From the NCBI RefSeq assembly GCF_002205635.1, contig NZ_NISJ01000005.1, forward strand, positions 225,866 through 289,865: a stretch of 64,000 nt of DNA, read 5' to 3'. Source of the stretch: Sphingopyxis witflariensis. Lineage in GTDB: Bacteria; Pseudomonadota; Alphaproteobacteria; Sphingomonadales; Sphingomonadaceae. Numbering within the stretch: the stretch's first letter is position 1; every line of letters starts with the position of its first letter. The position numbers and the translations under genes are program-made. Of this stretch, positions 17,815 to 26,027 are shown in pieces. Below the pieces are notes generated by a model, which saw nothing but the letters and a program-made list of their open reading frames with translations, was not told the DNA's origin and searched no databases.

Positions 17815-18965
17815 CACGCTACCCCGTGATACCACCACACACCGTCGCGATCTTCGCGCTTCACCCGGCCTTCGACCTCAAGCCGCTTCAGATGCGCGAG
17901 CGCCTCGCCGGTCGCCAGTCCCTGATTATGCGCGCCAATCGGGCGGTTGAACAGCAAAGGAAAGCTGTCGACTGCGCGCATCGGCGCCTTTGCGATCGAC
18001 TCGGCCAGATTATAGAGCCGCATCCGATGCTCGTCGCGCAGCGCCATCAGGCGGACGTGCAAACCCTTGAACGGCTCGCCATGCGCCGGGCAGACAATCA
18101 GGTCGGACGGCAGGACGCGGAGCAATTTGTCGATCGAGTCGAGCCATTCGCCCAGCGGATCGGCGTCGGGTTCGGTGATATTGACCGATACGTTCGAACT
18201 GATCCGCGGCAACACCTGGTCGCCCGACACCAGCACGCCCTCGCGCTCGTTCCACAGACACGCATGTTCGGGGCTGTGCCCCGATCCGGTGACGACGCGC
18301 CACTGGTGCGCCCCCATGTCGACGACGTCGCCGTCCTTCATCCGCACATAGGACCGCGGCAGCGGATAGACCATCATGCCGAAACGGCCCCAGCCTTCGC
18401 TTTTCTGACGCTCGATCGCCGCATCGTCCCAGCCCGCGGCACGCGATTGCACCAGCACCTCGTCGGGCACTGTCTCGCTGGTGTCGGCAACGATCGCCCG
18501 CGCGGTCAACATTTCGCCACGCGTCATCCACAGCTTCACGTCGAGCTTTTTCGCAATCCAGCCGGCAAGGCCGATATGGTCGGGGTGCAAGTGCGTGCCC
18601 ACGACGCGGGTGATCCGCACATCCTTCAGCGCGCCGGCGTAAAGCGCCTTCCATTCGTCCGAACACATGGTCAGACAGATTCCGGTATCGACGATCGCGA
18701 CGCCGTCGCCATCCGCGTCGGCATCGTCGAGCAGCCAGCTGTTGATATGGCCGAGCGACCCCGGCATCGGAATGCGCGCCCAGCTGATCCCCGGCGCGAT
18801 ACGGATCGTCTCGCCCGTCGCGGGCGCAGCTTCGCCCCACGGATAGGTCAGCCCGGCGTGGCTCGTCGCGGTAAAGCTGTCGTCCTGCGTCAGCGAGGCA
18901 TCCGGCGAGCCGCTGGCCGCCGGAATATTGTCCTCATCGTGACCCGACGCCCCAGCGCCGACCAC
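17814..18965 (-). CDS. Metallo-beta-lactamase-fold hydrolase
   Basis: The 383-residue product has the zinc-binding THLHPDHIG motif, an upstream DTG strand (IVDTGICL), the HSPEHACLW region, the GDQVLPRISSNV aspartate and CPAHGEPF histidine, followed by a C-terminal winged-helix-like segment. It is cytosolic (no signal peptide) and resembles hydrolases of thioesters or glutathione conjugates; the substrate is unknown. I used the GTG at 18965, which lies 3 bases after the TrcR stop, so trcR, this gene and TraB/GumN form one transcription unit. Confidence 0.88.
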   Translation of the reverse strand: MVGAGASGHDEDNIPAASGSPDASLTQDDSFTATSHAGLTYPWGEAAPATGETIRIAPGISWARIPMPGSLGHINSWLLDDADADGDGVAIVDTGICLTMCSDEWKALYAGALKDVRITRVVGTHLHPDHIGLAGWIAKKLDVKLWMTRGEMLTARAIVADTSETVPDEVLVQSRAAGWDDAAIERQKSEGWGRFGMMVYPLPRSYVRMKDGDVVDMGAHQWRVVTGSGHSPEHACLWNEREGVLVSGDQVLPRISSNVSVNITEPDADPLGEWLDSIDKLLRVLPSDLIVCPAHGEPFKGLHVRLMALRDEHRMRLYNLAESIAKAPMRAVDSFPLLFNRPIGAHNQGLATGEALAHLKRLEVEGRVKREDRDGVWWYHGVA

Positions 18966-18968
18966 GCG

Positions 18969-19646
18969 TCAGGCCGCCGTTTCGTCGTTACCGGCGGCTT
19001 CGCTGGCTTCTTCGGCGGCGCGCGCTTCATTGGCGGCGGTGCGTTCGGCGCGCAGCTCTTCGAGCAGCGCTTCGCGGTCACCCTCGAAACGGCTGTCTTC
19101 GGGGGCCTTGATGCCCGCCTTCTTCGCAGCCTTGGACACCAGCGCATCGAGTTCGCGCTGCGAGCAAAGACCCAAAGTCACTGGATCCTTGGCGACGATG
19201 TTCGAGCTGTTCCAGTGGCTGCGGTCGCGGATCGCCGCGATCGTGTTGCGCGTGGTGCCGATCAGCTTGCCGATCGCGCCATCCGACACTTCGGGATGGT
19301 TCTTCAGGATCCAGGCGATGCCGTCGGGCTTGTCCTGGCGCTTGCTGACCGGGGTGTAGCGCGGGCCGCGGGTGCGGCGGATCGTATCCTGCGCCTGCTT
19401 GGTCATCTTGAGCTTATACTCGGGGTCGTTCTGACCCTTTTCAATCTCTTCCATCGACAGTTCATGCGCGCGCACCGGATCGCGGCCGGTATATTTGGTT
19501 GCCGCAGTCTCGTCGGCGATCGCCTGCACTTCCAGGATATGGATGCCGCAATAATCGGCGATCTGGACGAAGGTGAGGCCGGTGTTGTCGACCAGCCAGG
19601 CGGCGGTCGCATGCGGCATCAACGGGGTGGCATCGGCATTGGCCAT
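18969..19646 (-). CDS. trcR: Cell-cycle transcriptional regulator TrcR (DUF1013 family)
   Basis: The 225-residue protein is recognised by the conserved run PLMPHATAAWLVDNTGLTF, QIADYCGIHILEVQAIADE and the second helix-turn-helix-like segment GAIGKLIGTTRNTIAAIRDR. The C-terminus is a charged Ala/Glu-rich tail. TrcR-type proteins are restricted mainly to alphaproteobacteria and are linked to cell-cycle transcription. I chose ATG 19646 over the much longer open frame (to 19889), since the family begins here and GGAG lies 11 bases upstream. A strong hairpin occupies the leader (19677-19698). Confidence 0.9.
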   Translation of the reverse strand: MANADATPLMPHATAAWLVDNTGLTFVQIADYCGIHILEVQAIADETAATKYTGRDPVRAHELSMEEIEKGQNDPEYKLKMTKQAQDTIRRTRGPRYTPVSKRQDKPDGIAWILKNHPEVSDGAIGKLIGTTRNTIAAIRDRSHWNSSNIVAKDPVTLGLCSQRELDALVSKAAKKAGIKAPEDSRFEGDREALLEELRAERTAANEARAAEEASEAAGNDETAA

Positions 19647-19676
19647 GACAAAAAGTCTCCAAGCGGAAATAATAAG

Positions 19677-19698
19677 GGCCGCCCCTCGCGGGGCGGCC
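19677..19698 (-). promoter_or_regulatory. Terminator-like hairpin in the trcR leader
   Basis: GGCCGCCCC-loop-GGGGCGGCC is a perfect 9-base stem with a 4-base loop, followed on the minus strand by an AT-rich CTTATTATTT. It begins about 31 bases before the trcR start, and no gene precedes it on that strand. It could be a transcription attenuator, an RNA-stability element, or an unused terminator. Confidence 0.45.
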
Positions 19699-19930
19699 AT
19701 TCGGCGGTCGGTGTAGACCCGTTTTCCGCGGCGGGCAAGGGGCGGCGTGGCGGGCAATAGCGGGGCCACTTCAAACGCCAAATCGACGCACGGCCAGTGA
19801 CCCCTGTCACATGACAGCGGCTCCGCCTGACATAGGAGCAAAGCAGCAGCGTTCACACACCCATCGCTTCGCTGATGACAATAACCCAATATATTCGGTA
19901 TGTTGGGCCGAAACAGAGGAACCGACTTCC

Positions 19931-22900
19931 ATGCCGAACCGTCGACACCGCTTTCTGGCGCTTATTCTTGCCGCACCGCTACTGGCCGCCGCGCCAATGG
20001 CGCTCGCGCAGGACCCTGCGCCCAGCACGCTCGACGCCGATCAGCAGAAAATGCTCGACCTGATCAACAAGGGCATGGATTTCGACCGCGCCGGCAAATC
20101 GCGCGATGCCGAGGCTGTCTATCGGCGCTGGATCGACGAAGCGACCAAACGCTACGGCGCCGACGGCCTGCTCACCAGCCTCGGCTATCGCCTGATCGCC
20201 GGAAATCTGGAGGATCAGGGCCGCGCAAAGGAGGCCGAGCCCTATTGGCGCCGCCTGCTCGACATCAACAAGGCGGTACTCGGCGACAGCGATGACGAAA
20301 CGCTGACCGCAACCATCGCCCTCTCCTCCAACTTCATCAAACAGGGCCGCCCGGCCGAAGCGCTGCCGCTGCGCCGCGCGATCCTTGCGACCCGCATTGC
20401 CCAACGCGGCGAGCGCGACCCCAAGACGATCATCGCGACAAGCAACCTCGCCTCGGTGCTGACCGAAATGGGCGAATATAAGGAAGCCGAAGCGCTCTAT
20501 CGCAAGACGCTCGAAACCAGCCGCGCAGTGAATGGCGAGGGGCATAGCGAAACCGCGTCGGCCTATGGCAATCTGGCGGTCGTGCTGCGCAGCCTCGGGC
20601 GTTATGACGAAGCCGCGCCGATGCTGGGCAAAGCGCGCGACATCGACACCGCGCTGACGGGCCCCGACAGCCCCAATGTCGCGCTGCGCCATTACAACAA
20701 TGCGGTGAATCTGGGCGACATGGGCCGCTTTGCCGAAGCGCGTGTCGCCGCCGAAAAGGCGCTCTCGATCTGGCGCACCGCCAAGGGCGACGACAGCATC
20801 GAAGCCGCGCAGGGCTATACCGCTGTCGGTTACAGCCTGACCTCCGAAGGCCGCTTTGCCGAAGCCGACGCCGCCTATCGCAAAGCGCTCGACATAAGGG
20901 TCAAGCGGCTCGGCGACACGCATCCCGCAACCGGCGAGGCCTATAATAATCTCGCGCTCAACATGGACAAGCAGGGTCTGCCGCCAAGCAGGATCGAACC
21001 GATGCTGCGCAAGGCGCTCGACATCACCCGGTCGACGATCGGCGAAGGCAGCGAACGCACCGCGACCCTCTATGCCAATGTCGCGCATAATCTGAATTCG
21101 CAGGGCCGCTATGCCGAGGCCGAGCCGATGTACCGCCGCGCGCTCGACATTCAAAAGGGCGTCGCGGGCACCGACCACCCCTCTTATGCTTCGATGATGA
21201 TCAACCTCGCGTTCAACATGCGCGACAACGGCCATCCCGAACAGGCCGAACCACTGATGCGTCAGGGACTCGAAATCTTTCGCGCCAAATTCGGCGAAGA
21301 CAATCCCGAAACCGCCTGGGCCTATACCAGCCTCGCCTCGACGCTGGGGTCGCTGGGTCGTCACGCCGAGGAAGCGCAGATGGCGGCCAAGGCGCTCGAA
21401 ATCCGCCGCCGCCTGCTCGGCGAGGATCATCCGCTGACTGCGGTCGCCTATAATATCGTCGGCGCCGCACTGACCCGCGGCGGCAATGGCGACAAGGCCG
21501 CCGAGCCCTATTATCGCCAGTCACTCGCGATCCTCCAGCGCAGCGTCGGCGAAGCGCATATCGACACTGCGCGCGCCTATGACAGCCTCGCCTCGAACCT
21601 TCAGCGGCAAGGCAAGGCCGCCGAGGCCGAAGCGGCAGCGGCAAAGGCGGTCGCGATCTTGCGCCGCATGACCGATCAGGCTGCGGCCGGCGGCAATGCG
21701 GTCACTCTGTCGGCGCTCGACCGGCAGCAGGCGAACCCCGACCGCGGCATTTTCACCACCTATATGAACGCCGCTTTCGCGCTGATGAGCGACACGCCCG
21801 ACGCCGCCGGGCAATCGGCACTCCAGAACCGCGCTTTCCTTGCGGCGCAGGATGCGATCAGCTCGGCTTCGGGCCGCGCGGTGCTGCAGACCGCCGCGCG
21901 TTCCGCTGCCAAGACCCCCGAAATGGCCGAAGCGGTGCGGCAGGAACAGGGGCTCGCCGCCAAGGCGAACATGCTCGACAAAAATCTGCTCCGCGCGCTG
22001 GGCGAGCGCAACTCGGTCGAGGCGACGCGGCTGCGGGGCGAACTCAACAGCGTTCAGGCCCAGCTCGCCGACGTCAGCGCGCTGATCGACAAAAAATATC
22101 CCTCCTATCGCCAGCTCGTATCCCCGCGCCCGATCGGTCTCGCCGAAGCGCAGGCGGCGCTACGCCCCGGCGAAGCGCTGCTTTTGATGACCGAGGCCGC
22201 GAACACCTTCCACCTCTTCGTCGTCACCCCGACCGCGGTTGGATGGAGCCGCCCGAACCGCGAGGTCGACGAAATATTGGGGCAGATTTCGAACCTGCGC
22301 TGCGACGTCGATTTCGCGACCTGCTCGGCGGCGCGCAAGGCCGAGCTTGATGCGATGCCGATGACCGCGAAGGAAATGGACGGCCGCCGCCGGTTCGACC
22401 TCAACGCGTCGTACGACCTCTACAAGGCGGTGATGCAGCCGATCGAACCGCTGCTCAAAGATACGAAGCACCTCTATGTCACCAGCTCGGGCAAGCTCGG
22501 CGACCTGCCGCTCGCGATGCTGTCGGCGTCGCCGCTGCCCGAAGGCGCCGACCTCGCCGATCCCGATACGCTGGCGCGCGCCGAATGGCTCGCCGATCGC
22601 TACGCCTTCACCAGCCTGCCCTCGGTCGCCGCACTCACCCTGCCCCGCGAACCGCGTAAAGTCCGCCGCGACAAGAGCTTTCGCGGCTATGGCGCCCCCA
22701 TCCTGCTCGGCGGCGACACCGGGTCACGCGCTGCGGTCGGCATTGGCGTGTTCGACGGCGTATCGGCGTCAGGAACCCCGCTCGCCGATCCCGAAGCGCT
22801 GCGCAAACTTGCGCCGCTCCCCGGCACCAGGGTCGAGCTATCCGCGATGGCCGACCTGTTCGGCGCCCGCCAGACCAGCCTGACCCTCGCCGGCGGCGCG

Positions 22901-23440
22901 ACCGAAGCCGCGCTGCGGCAGGACGCGTCGCTCGCAACGAGCAACATCATCGCGATCGCGACCCACGGCCTGCTTCCCGACCCCACGCTCGGGCTCAGCG
23001 AGCCGGGCCTCGTGCTGACCCCGCCGACGACGCCGAGCGACATGGACGACGGCCTGCTCACCGCGACCGAGGCCGCGCGGCTGTCGCTCTCGGCCGACTG
23101 GGTGATCCTGTCGGCGTGCAACACCGCCTCGGCCGAAGGGTCGGGCGGCGGCGACAGCCTCTCGGCGCTCGCGCGCGGCTTCCTCTATGCCGGTGCCGAC
23201 GCGCTGCTCGCGAGCCACTGGCGCGTTTCGGACGAAGCGACCGCAGTGCTGACCGTCGAAACCCTGCTCGCACGGCAGGCGAACCCCGACATGACCCGCG
23301 CGCAGGCATTGCAACTGGGGATGCAGGCCGTGCGCAGCGGCAAGCGCGCCGACGGCAGTGCGATCAAGGGCTGGAAAGCCGACTGGTCGCACCCTGCGGC
23401 GTGGGCGGCCTTCACCAATATTTCGAACCGGGATGATTAG
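19931..23440 (+). CDS. Exported TPR-CHAT protein (predicted caspase-like peptidase)
   Basis: The 1169-residue product has a signal peptide (RRHRFLALILAAPLLAAAPMALA, cleaved near residue 28), about a dozen kinesin-light-chain-like TPR units (about 35-620, with repeated AEALYRKTLE, GEGHSETASAYGNLA patterns), a helical region (about 640-760) and a C-terminal CHAT domain. The candidate catalytic dyad is clear: His1012 in IATHGLL and Cys1063 in LSACNTA, followed by SGGGDSLSALARGFLYAGADALLASHW. CHAT domains are caspase-like cysteine peptidases. Export makes a periplasmic role likely, unlike the cytosolic CRISPR-linked TPR-CHAT proteins. Start is ATG 19931 with AGAGGAA upstream. It is divergent from trcR. 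Confidence 0.92.
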   Translation: MPNRRHRFLALILAAPLLAAAPMALAQDPAPSTLDADQQKMLDLINKGMDFDRAGKSRDAEAVYRRWIDEATKRYGADGLLTSLGYRLIAGNLEDQGRAKEAEPYWRRLLDINKAVLGDSDDETLTATIALSSNFIKQGRPAEALPLRRAILATRIAQRGERDPKTIIATSNLASVLTEMGEYKEAEALYRKTLETSRAVNGEGHSETASAYGNLAVVLRSLGRYDEAAPMLGKARDIDTALTGPDSPNVALRHYNNAVNLGDMGRFAEARVAAEKALSIWRTAKGDDSIEAAQGYTAVGYSLTSEGRFAEADAAYRKALDIRVKRLGDTHPATGEAYNNLALNMDKQGLPPSRIEPMLRKALDITRSTIGEGSERTATLYANVAHNLNSQGRYAEAEPMYRRALDIQKGVAGTDHPSYASMMINLAFNMRDNGHPEQAEPLMRQGLEIFRAKFGEDNPETAWAYTSLASTLGSLGRHAEEAQMAAKALEIRRRLLGEDHPLTAVAYNIVGAALTRGGNGDKAAEPYYRQSLAILQRSVGEAHIDTARAYDSLASNLQRQGKAAEAEAAAAKAVAILRRMTDQAAAGGNAVTLSALDRQQANPDRGIFTTYMNAAFALMSDTPDAAGQSALQNRAFLAAQDAISSASGRAVLQTAARSAAKTPEMAEAVRQEQGLAAKANMLDKNLLRALGERNSVEATRLRGELNSVQAQLADVSALIDKKYPSYRQLVSPRPIGLAEAQAALRPGEALLLMTEAANTFHLFVVTPTAVGWSRPNREVDEILGQISNLRCDVDFATCSAARKAELDAMPMTAKEMDGRRRFDLNASYDLYKAVMQPIEPLLKDTKHLYVTSSGKLGDLPLAMLSASPLPEGADLADPDTLARAEWLADRYAFTSLPSVAALTLPREPRKVRRDKSFRGYGAPILLGGDTGSRAAVGIGVFDGVSASGTPLADPEALRKLAPLPGTRVELSAMADLFGARQTSLTLAGGATEAALRQDASLATSNIIAIATHGLLPDPTLGLSEPGLVLTPPTTPSDMDDGLLTATEAARLSLSADWVILSACNTASAEGSGGGDSLSALARGFLYAGADALLASHWRVSDEATAVLTVETLLARQANPDMTRAQALQLGMQAVRSGKRADGSAIKGWKADWSHPAAWAAFTNISNRDD

Positions 23441-23470
23441 GCTGGAATGATCTCCAGCCCACCCTGAAAT

Positions 23471-23550
23471 CCGTTCGTGTCGAGCGAAGTCGAGACACCC
23501 ATCGTCCGTGTATGCCCTCAAGGCATCTCGACTTCACCCGATGCGAACGG
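23471..23550. repeat. Intergenic palindromic repeat, family A copy 2
   Basis: About 80 bases, beginning CCGTTCGTGTCGAGCGAAG and ending GATGCGAACGG. It is almost the reverse complement of the copy at 11121-11202, with a few changes in the loop and one arm. Located between the convergent CHAT and quinone oxidoreductase genes. Confidence 0.8.
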
Positions 23551-23580
23551 ATAAATTGTGCTGGGAAGCCGCGCGGCCTC

Positions 23581-24579
23581 TCAGACCAGCAAAACAATCT
23601 TCCCGACATGCTCCCCCGCCTGCATCCGCGCATGCGCGGCGGCAGCTTCGGCGAGCGGAAAGCTCTGATCCATCGCCGGCTTCCACGCGCCCTCGATCAG
23701 CCGCGGCCAGACCGTGCGGTGAATCTCATCGGCAAGCGCGGCCTTGAAATCGACGTCGCGAGCACGCAGCGTCGATCCGGTCAGCGTCAGACGTCGGAGC
23801 ATCACCTCGGCGATGTTCAGTTCGACCTTCATCCCGCGCTGGAAGGCAATGGTGACATGCCGCCCATCGTCGGCGAGGCAGGCAAGATTGCGTGGCAGAT
23901 AGTCGCCGCCGACCATGTCGAGCACCGCATGGACGCCCTTGCCGCCGGTAAACGCCTTCACCGCCTCGACATAATCCTCGGTCGAATAATCGATGGCGAG
24001 ATCCGCACCAAGCGCCCGCGCAGCGTCGCATTTCTCCGCGCTGCCGCACGTTACGATGATCTGGATGTCGAACAATTTGCACAGACCGATCGCGGTCGTG
24101 CCGATGCCGCTGGTGCCGCCATGAACGAGCACGGTTTCGCCGTCGCGCACCCATGCGCGCTCGAACAGATTGTGCCACACGGTGAACAGGGTTTCGGGCA
24201 GCGCCGCCGCCTCGGCCATCGAAAAGCCCTTGGGCACCGGCAGGCAGCTTCCGATCGGCGCGACGCAATATTCGGCATAGCCGCCGCCCGCGACGAGCGC
24301 GCACATCGCCTGACCGAGCAACTCGGGATCGCCCCCCGGCCCGACCGCAACGACCGTCCCCGCGACCTCCAGCCCCGGCAGGTCCGATGCCCCCGGCGGC
24401 GGCGGATAATGACCCATGCGCTGCAACACGTCGGGGCGATTGACCCCGGCGGCGGCGACACGGATCAACACCTCGCCCGGTCCCGGCTGCGGCACCGGCC
24501 GCTCGACGGGCTGCAACACCTCGGGCCCGCCGGGCGCGCTGATGGCGATGGCGGTCATAGTCACTGGCAAGCTGGTCAC
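23581..24579 (-). CDS. NAD(P)H quinone oxidoreductase, zinc-free MDR family (PIG3-type)
   Basis: The 332-residue product is a medium-chain dehydrogenase/reductase. It has GEVLIRVAAAGVNRPDVLQR, the long GGYAEYCVAP motif, the Rossmann loop HGGTSGIGTTAIGLCK, and lacks the catalytic zinc ligands of alcohol dehydrogenases. PIG3-like members reduce quinones with NADPH. GTG at 24579 (GGGGGA upstream) was used; an ATG at 24558 is the alternative. It diverges from a DUF1192 gene, a pairing I have often seen noted in alphaproteobacteria. It may serve in oxidant or xenobiotic defence. Confidence 0.92.
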   Translation of the reverse strand: MTSLPVTMTAIAISAPGGPEVLQPVERPVPQPGPGEVLIRVAAAGVNRPDVLQRMGHYPPPPGASDLPGLEVAGTVVAVGPGGDPELLGQAMCALVAGGGYAEYCVAPIGSCLPVPKGFSMAEAAALPETLFTVWHNLFERAWVRDGETVLVHGGTSGIGTTAIGLCKLFDIQIIVTCGSAEKCDAARALGADLAIDYSTEDYVEAVKAFTGGKGVHAVLDMVGGDYLPRNLACLADDGRHVTIAFQRGMKVELNIAEVMLRRLTLTGSTLRARDVDFKAALADEIHRTVWPRLIEGAWKPAMDQSFPLAEAAAAHARMQAGEHVGKIVLLV

Positions 24580-24804
24580 GCTTTAAAATCCCCCACTGGT
24601 CGGCTCACTCCCGTTCCTTGTCTCATCATGCCGGGCTCGGCCCGACATCCGCCCCTTCCCTCACGCAAGGCAGACCCCGAATTGCATCCGGGTTGACGAT
24701 CAAAGAATGCTTCATGTCATCCTTGGCTCGCCTTATTGACAGTGCGGCGACACGGGTCAACAGTCGCGCACCCATATTCAGGTTAGCGACCAGGAGGATG
24801 CGCC

Positions 24805-25002
24805 ATGGACGATGACGACCTTCCCCGCCGCCGCGACGATATTCTCGCGGCGCTGATCAAGCAGCCGCTCGATCCTCTGTCGGTCGACGAACTGGGCGAG
24901 CGCATCGAAACGCTCGAGGCCGAGATCGAACGCGTCAGGGCGCACCGCGCCGCCGCCACGAGCCACAAGGCGATCGCTGAATCGCTGTTCAAAAAGAGCT
25001 AG
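24805..25002 (+). CDS. DUF1192 family small protein
   Basis: The 65-residue protein has an acidic start (MDDDDLPRR), LDPLSVDELGERIETLEAEIERVRAH forming a short coiled coil, and a SHKAIAESLFK C-terminus, matching DUF1192. It is cytosolic; function unknown. A strong GGAGG lies 7 bases before the ATG. It is divergent from the quinone oxidoreductase. Confidence 0.88.
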   Translation: MDDDDLPRRRDDILAALIKQPLDPLSVDELGERIETLEAEIERVRAHRAAATSHKAIAESLFKKS

Positions 25003-25072
25003 CGCCGGGGCTTCGGGCTCGCTCGATGCGGACGCACTGGCGGCGGACGGGTCGAGGAACGCCCCCATCCTT

Positions 25073-25100
25073 CGTCATCCGGGTCAAGCCCGGGGTGACG
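25073..25100. repeat. Short hairpin repeat after the DUF1192 gene
   Basis: CGTCATCCGGG and CCCGGGGTGACG form an imperfect stem around TCAAG. This type of GTCA...TGAC hairpin is a common dispersed element in sphingomonad-like genomes; here it may end transcription of the DUF1192 gene. The rest of 25003-25282 is non-coding and holds a candidate promoter. Confidence 0.45.
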
Positions 25101-25189
25101 GAAGTTCGATATAGCGACACTCACGCCCCGACTGGAACCTTGTGCCATTTTCCTGATATTACAGTGGCATGTCAATAAGTCAACAGTCG

Positions 25190-25219
25190 TTGACATTCCC
25201 TGCTCTCCCCTCCTAACCT
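25190..25219 (+). promoter_or_regulatory. Candidate sigma70-type promoter for the gene at 25283
   Basis: TTGACA at 25190-25195 and TAACCT at 25214-25219 are separated by 18 bases; transcription would begin near 25226. TGTCAA and TTGACA arms around it (25170-25195) form an inverted repeat that could bind a regulator. Confidence 0.45.
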
Positions 25220-25282
25220 GGGCACATCAACGGCGTGACCTCCCCCGACACCCGCGCCGCGCACCCCATAAGGAGACAAAGC

Positions 25283-25621
25283 ATGCACGCCGCCGAACAG
25301 ACCGAAGCGCGGGAACTTCACCGCACGCTGGACTTCATCGGACTGCGCGCCCACGCCGCGACCGTCGGCCTGATCCAGCTGTGCGAAGAACTTATGGCGG
25401 CCGGCATCATCGACGGCGCCGCGATCCAGCGCATCAAGGATGCGATTCACATGGAAATCAGCGTGACGCGCAGCCGGATGTCCGGTCACGACAGTTTCGA
25501 CGACACGCTGCGGACTCGGCTCGACGCGATTTTCCCGCAGGTAGCCAAAAGTGAGTCCAAGACCAAAGTCGGCTCGCTCGACGACCTCGCACAAGCGCTC
25601 GAAGGTGGCGCGGGCATCTGA
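25283..25621 (+). CDS. Hypothetical protein, all-helical
   Basis: The 112-residue product is predicted to be mostly helical (HRTLDFIGLRAHAATVGLIQLCEELMAAGIIDGAAIQRIKDAI), with no signal peptide or known motif. A textbook AAGGAG lies 8 bases before the ATG at 25283, which decides the start over a GTG at 25235. It probably forms an operon with the gene at 25689, 67 bases on. Not recognised. Confidence 0.68.
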   Translation: MHAAEQTEARELHRTLDFIGLRAHAATVGLIQLCEELMAAGIIDGAAIQRIKDAIHMEISVTRSRMSGHDSFDDTLRTRLDAIFPQVAKSESKTKVGSLDDLAQALEGGAGI

Positions 25622-25688
25622 CCGCGCGCCAGCCGCTTTTTCCACCGGCGCCTTGCCAAGCCGCAAAACTCGGCCAAGGAAGGCTGCC

Positions 25689-25949
25689 ATGGATTTCGAC
25701 GATCAACTGCGCCGCTATTTCGGCACCGCCGACCTGGCCGCCATCCACCCCGAAGCCCACGCCGCGGGCACCGAACGCATGCGCGTCGACTTCGGGCTGG
25801 AAACCAACCCCGGCCGCCGCTTCGCGCTATGGGCGCTGATGTACATGCTCGGCGTCGCGCCCGATCTGGACGTCGCGTTCAAGGAGGAGGGGGAGCGCAA
25901 TATAGCGCGCGATTTCATGGACATGGTGGATCGCGCGCAGGAGGGCTGA
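25689..25949 (+). CDS. Hypothetical small protein
   Basis: The 86-residue product starts MDFDDQLRRYFG and is acidic, with two helices: the first includes DLAAIHPEAHAAGTERMR, the second RRFALWALMYMLGVAPDLDVAFKEEGERNIARDFMDMVDRAQ. AAGGAAGG lies about 7 bases before the ATG. No signal peptide. Codon use fits neighbours. I do not recognise a family with certainty. Confidence 0.7.
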   Translation: MDFDDQLRRYFGTADLAAIHPEAHAAGTERMRVDFGLETNPGRRFALWALMYMLGVAPDLDVAFKEEGERNIARDFMDMVDRAQEG

Positions 25950-25991
25950 TCCGCAATATCGGAAATGGTCGGCTGTGACGCACAAGCGGCC

Positions 25992-26020
25992 AAAAAGCCG
26001 GGGTGGGCAGAGCCCACCCC
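25992..26020 (-). terminator. Rho-independent terminator of the OmpA-family gene
   Basis: GGGGTGGGC-TCT-GCCCACCCC on the minus strand (9-base perfect stem, 3-base loop) is followed by GGCTTTTTGG, 8 bases past the OmpA-family stop. Confidence 0.8.
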
Positions 26021-26027
26021 AAGCGTC

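Noticed and set aside
17739..19760. 673-codon open frame on the plus strand
   Set aside because: Antisense of the metallo-hydrolase and trcR genes; high-GC codon bias leaves the opposite strand open.
19931..23440. CRISPR-associated TPR-CHAT (Csx29-like) system
   Set aside because: No CRISPR array or cas gene is in the window and the protein has a signal peptide, so it is not a cytosolic CRISPR effector partner.
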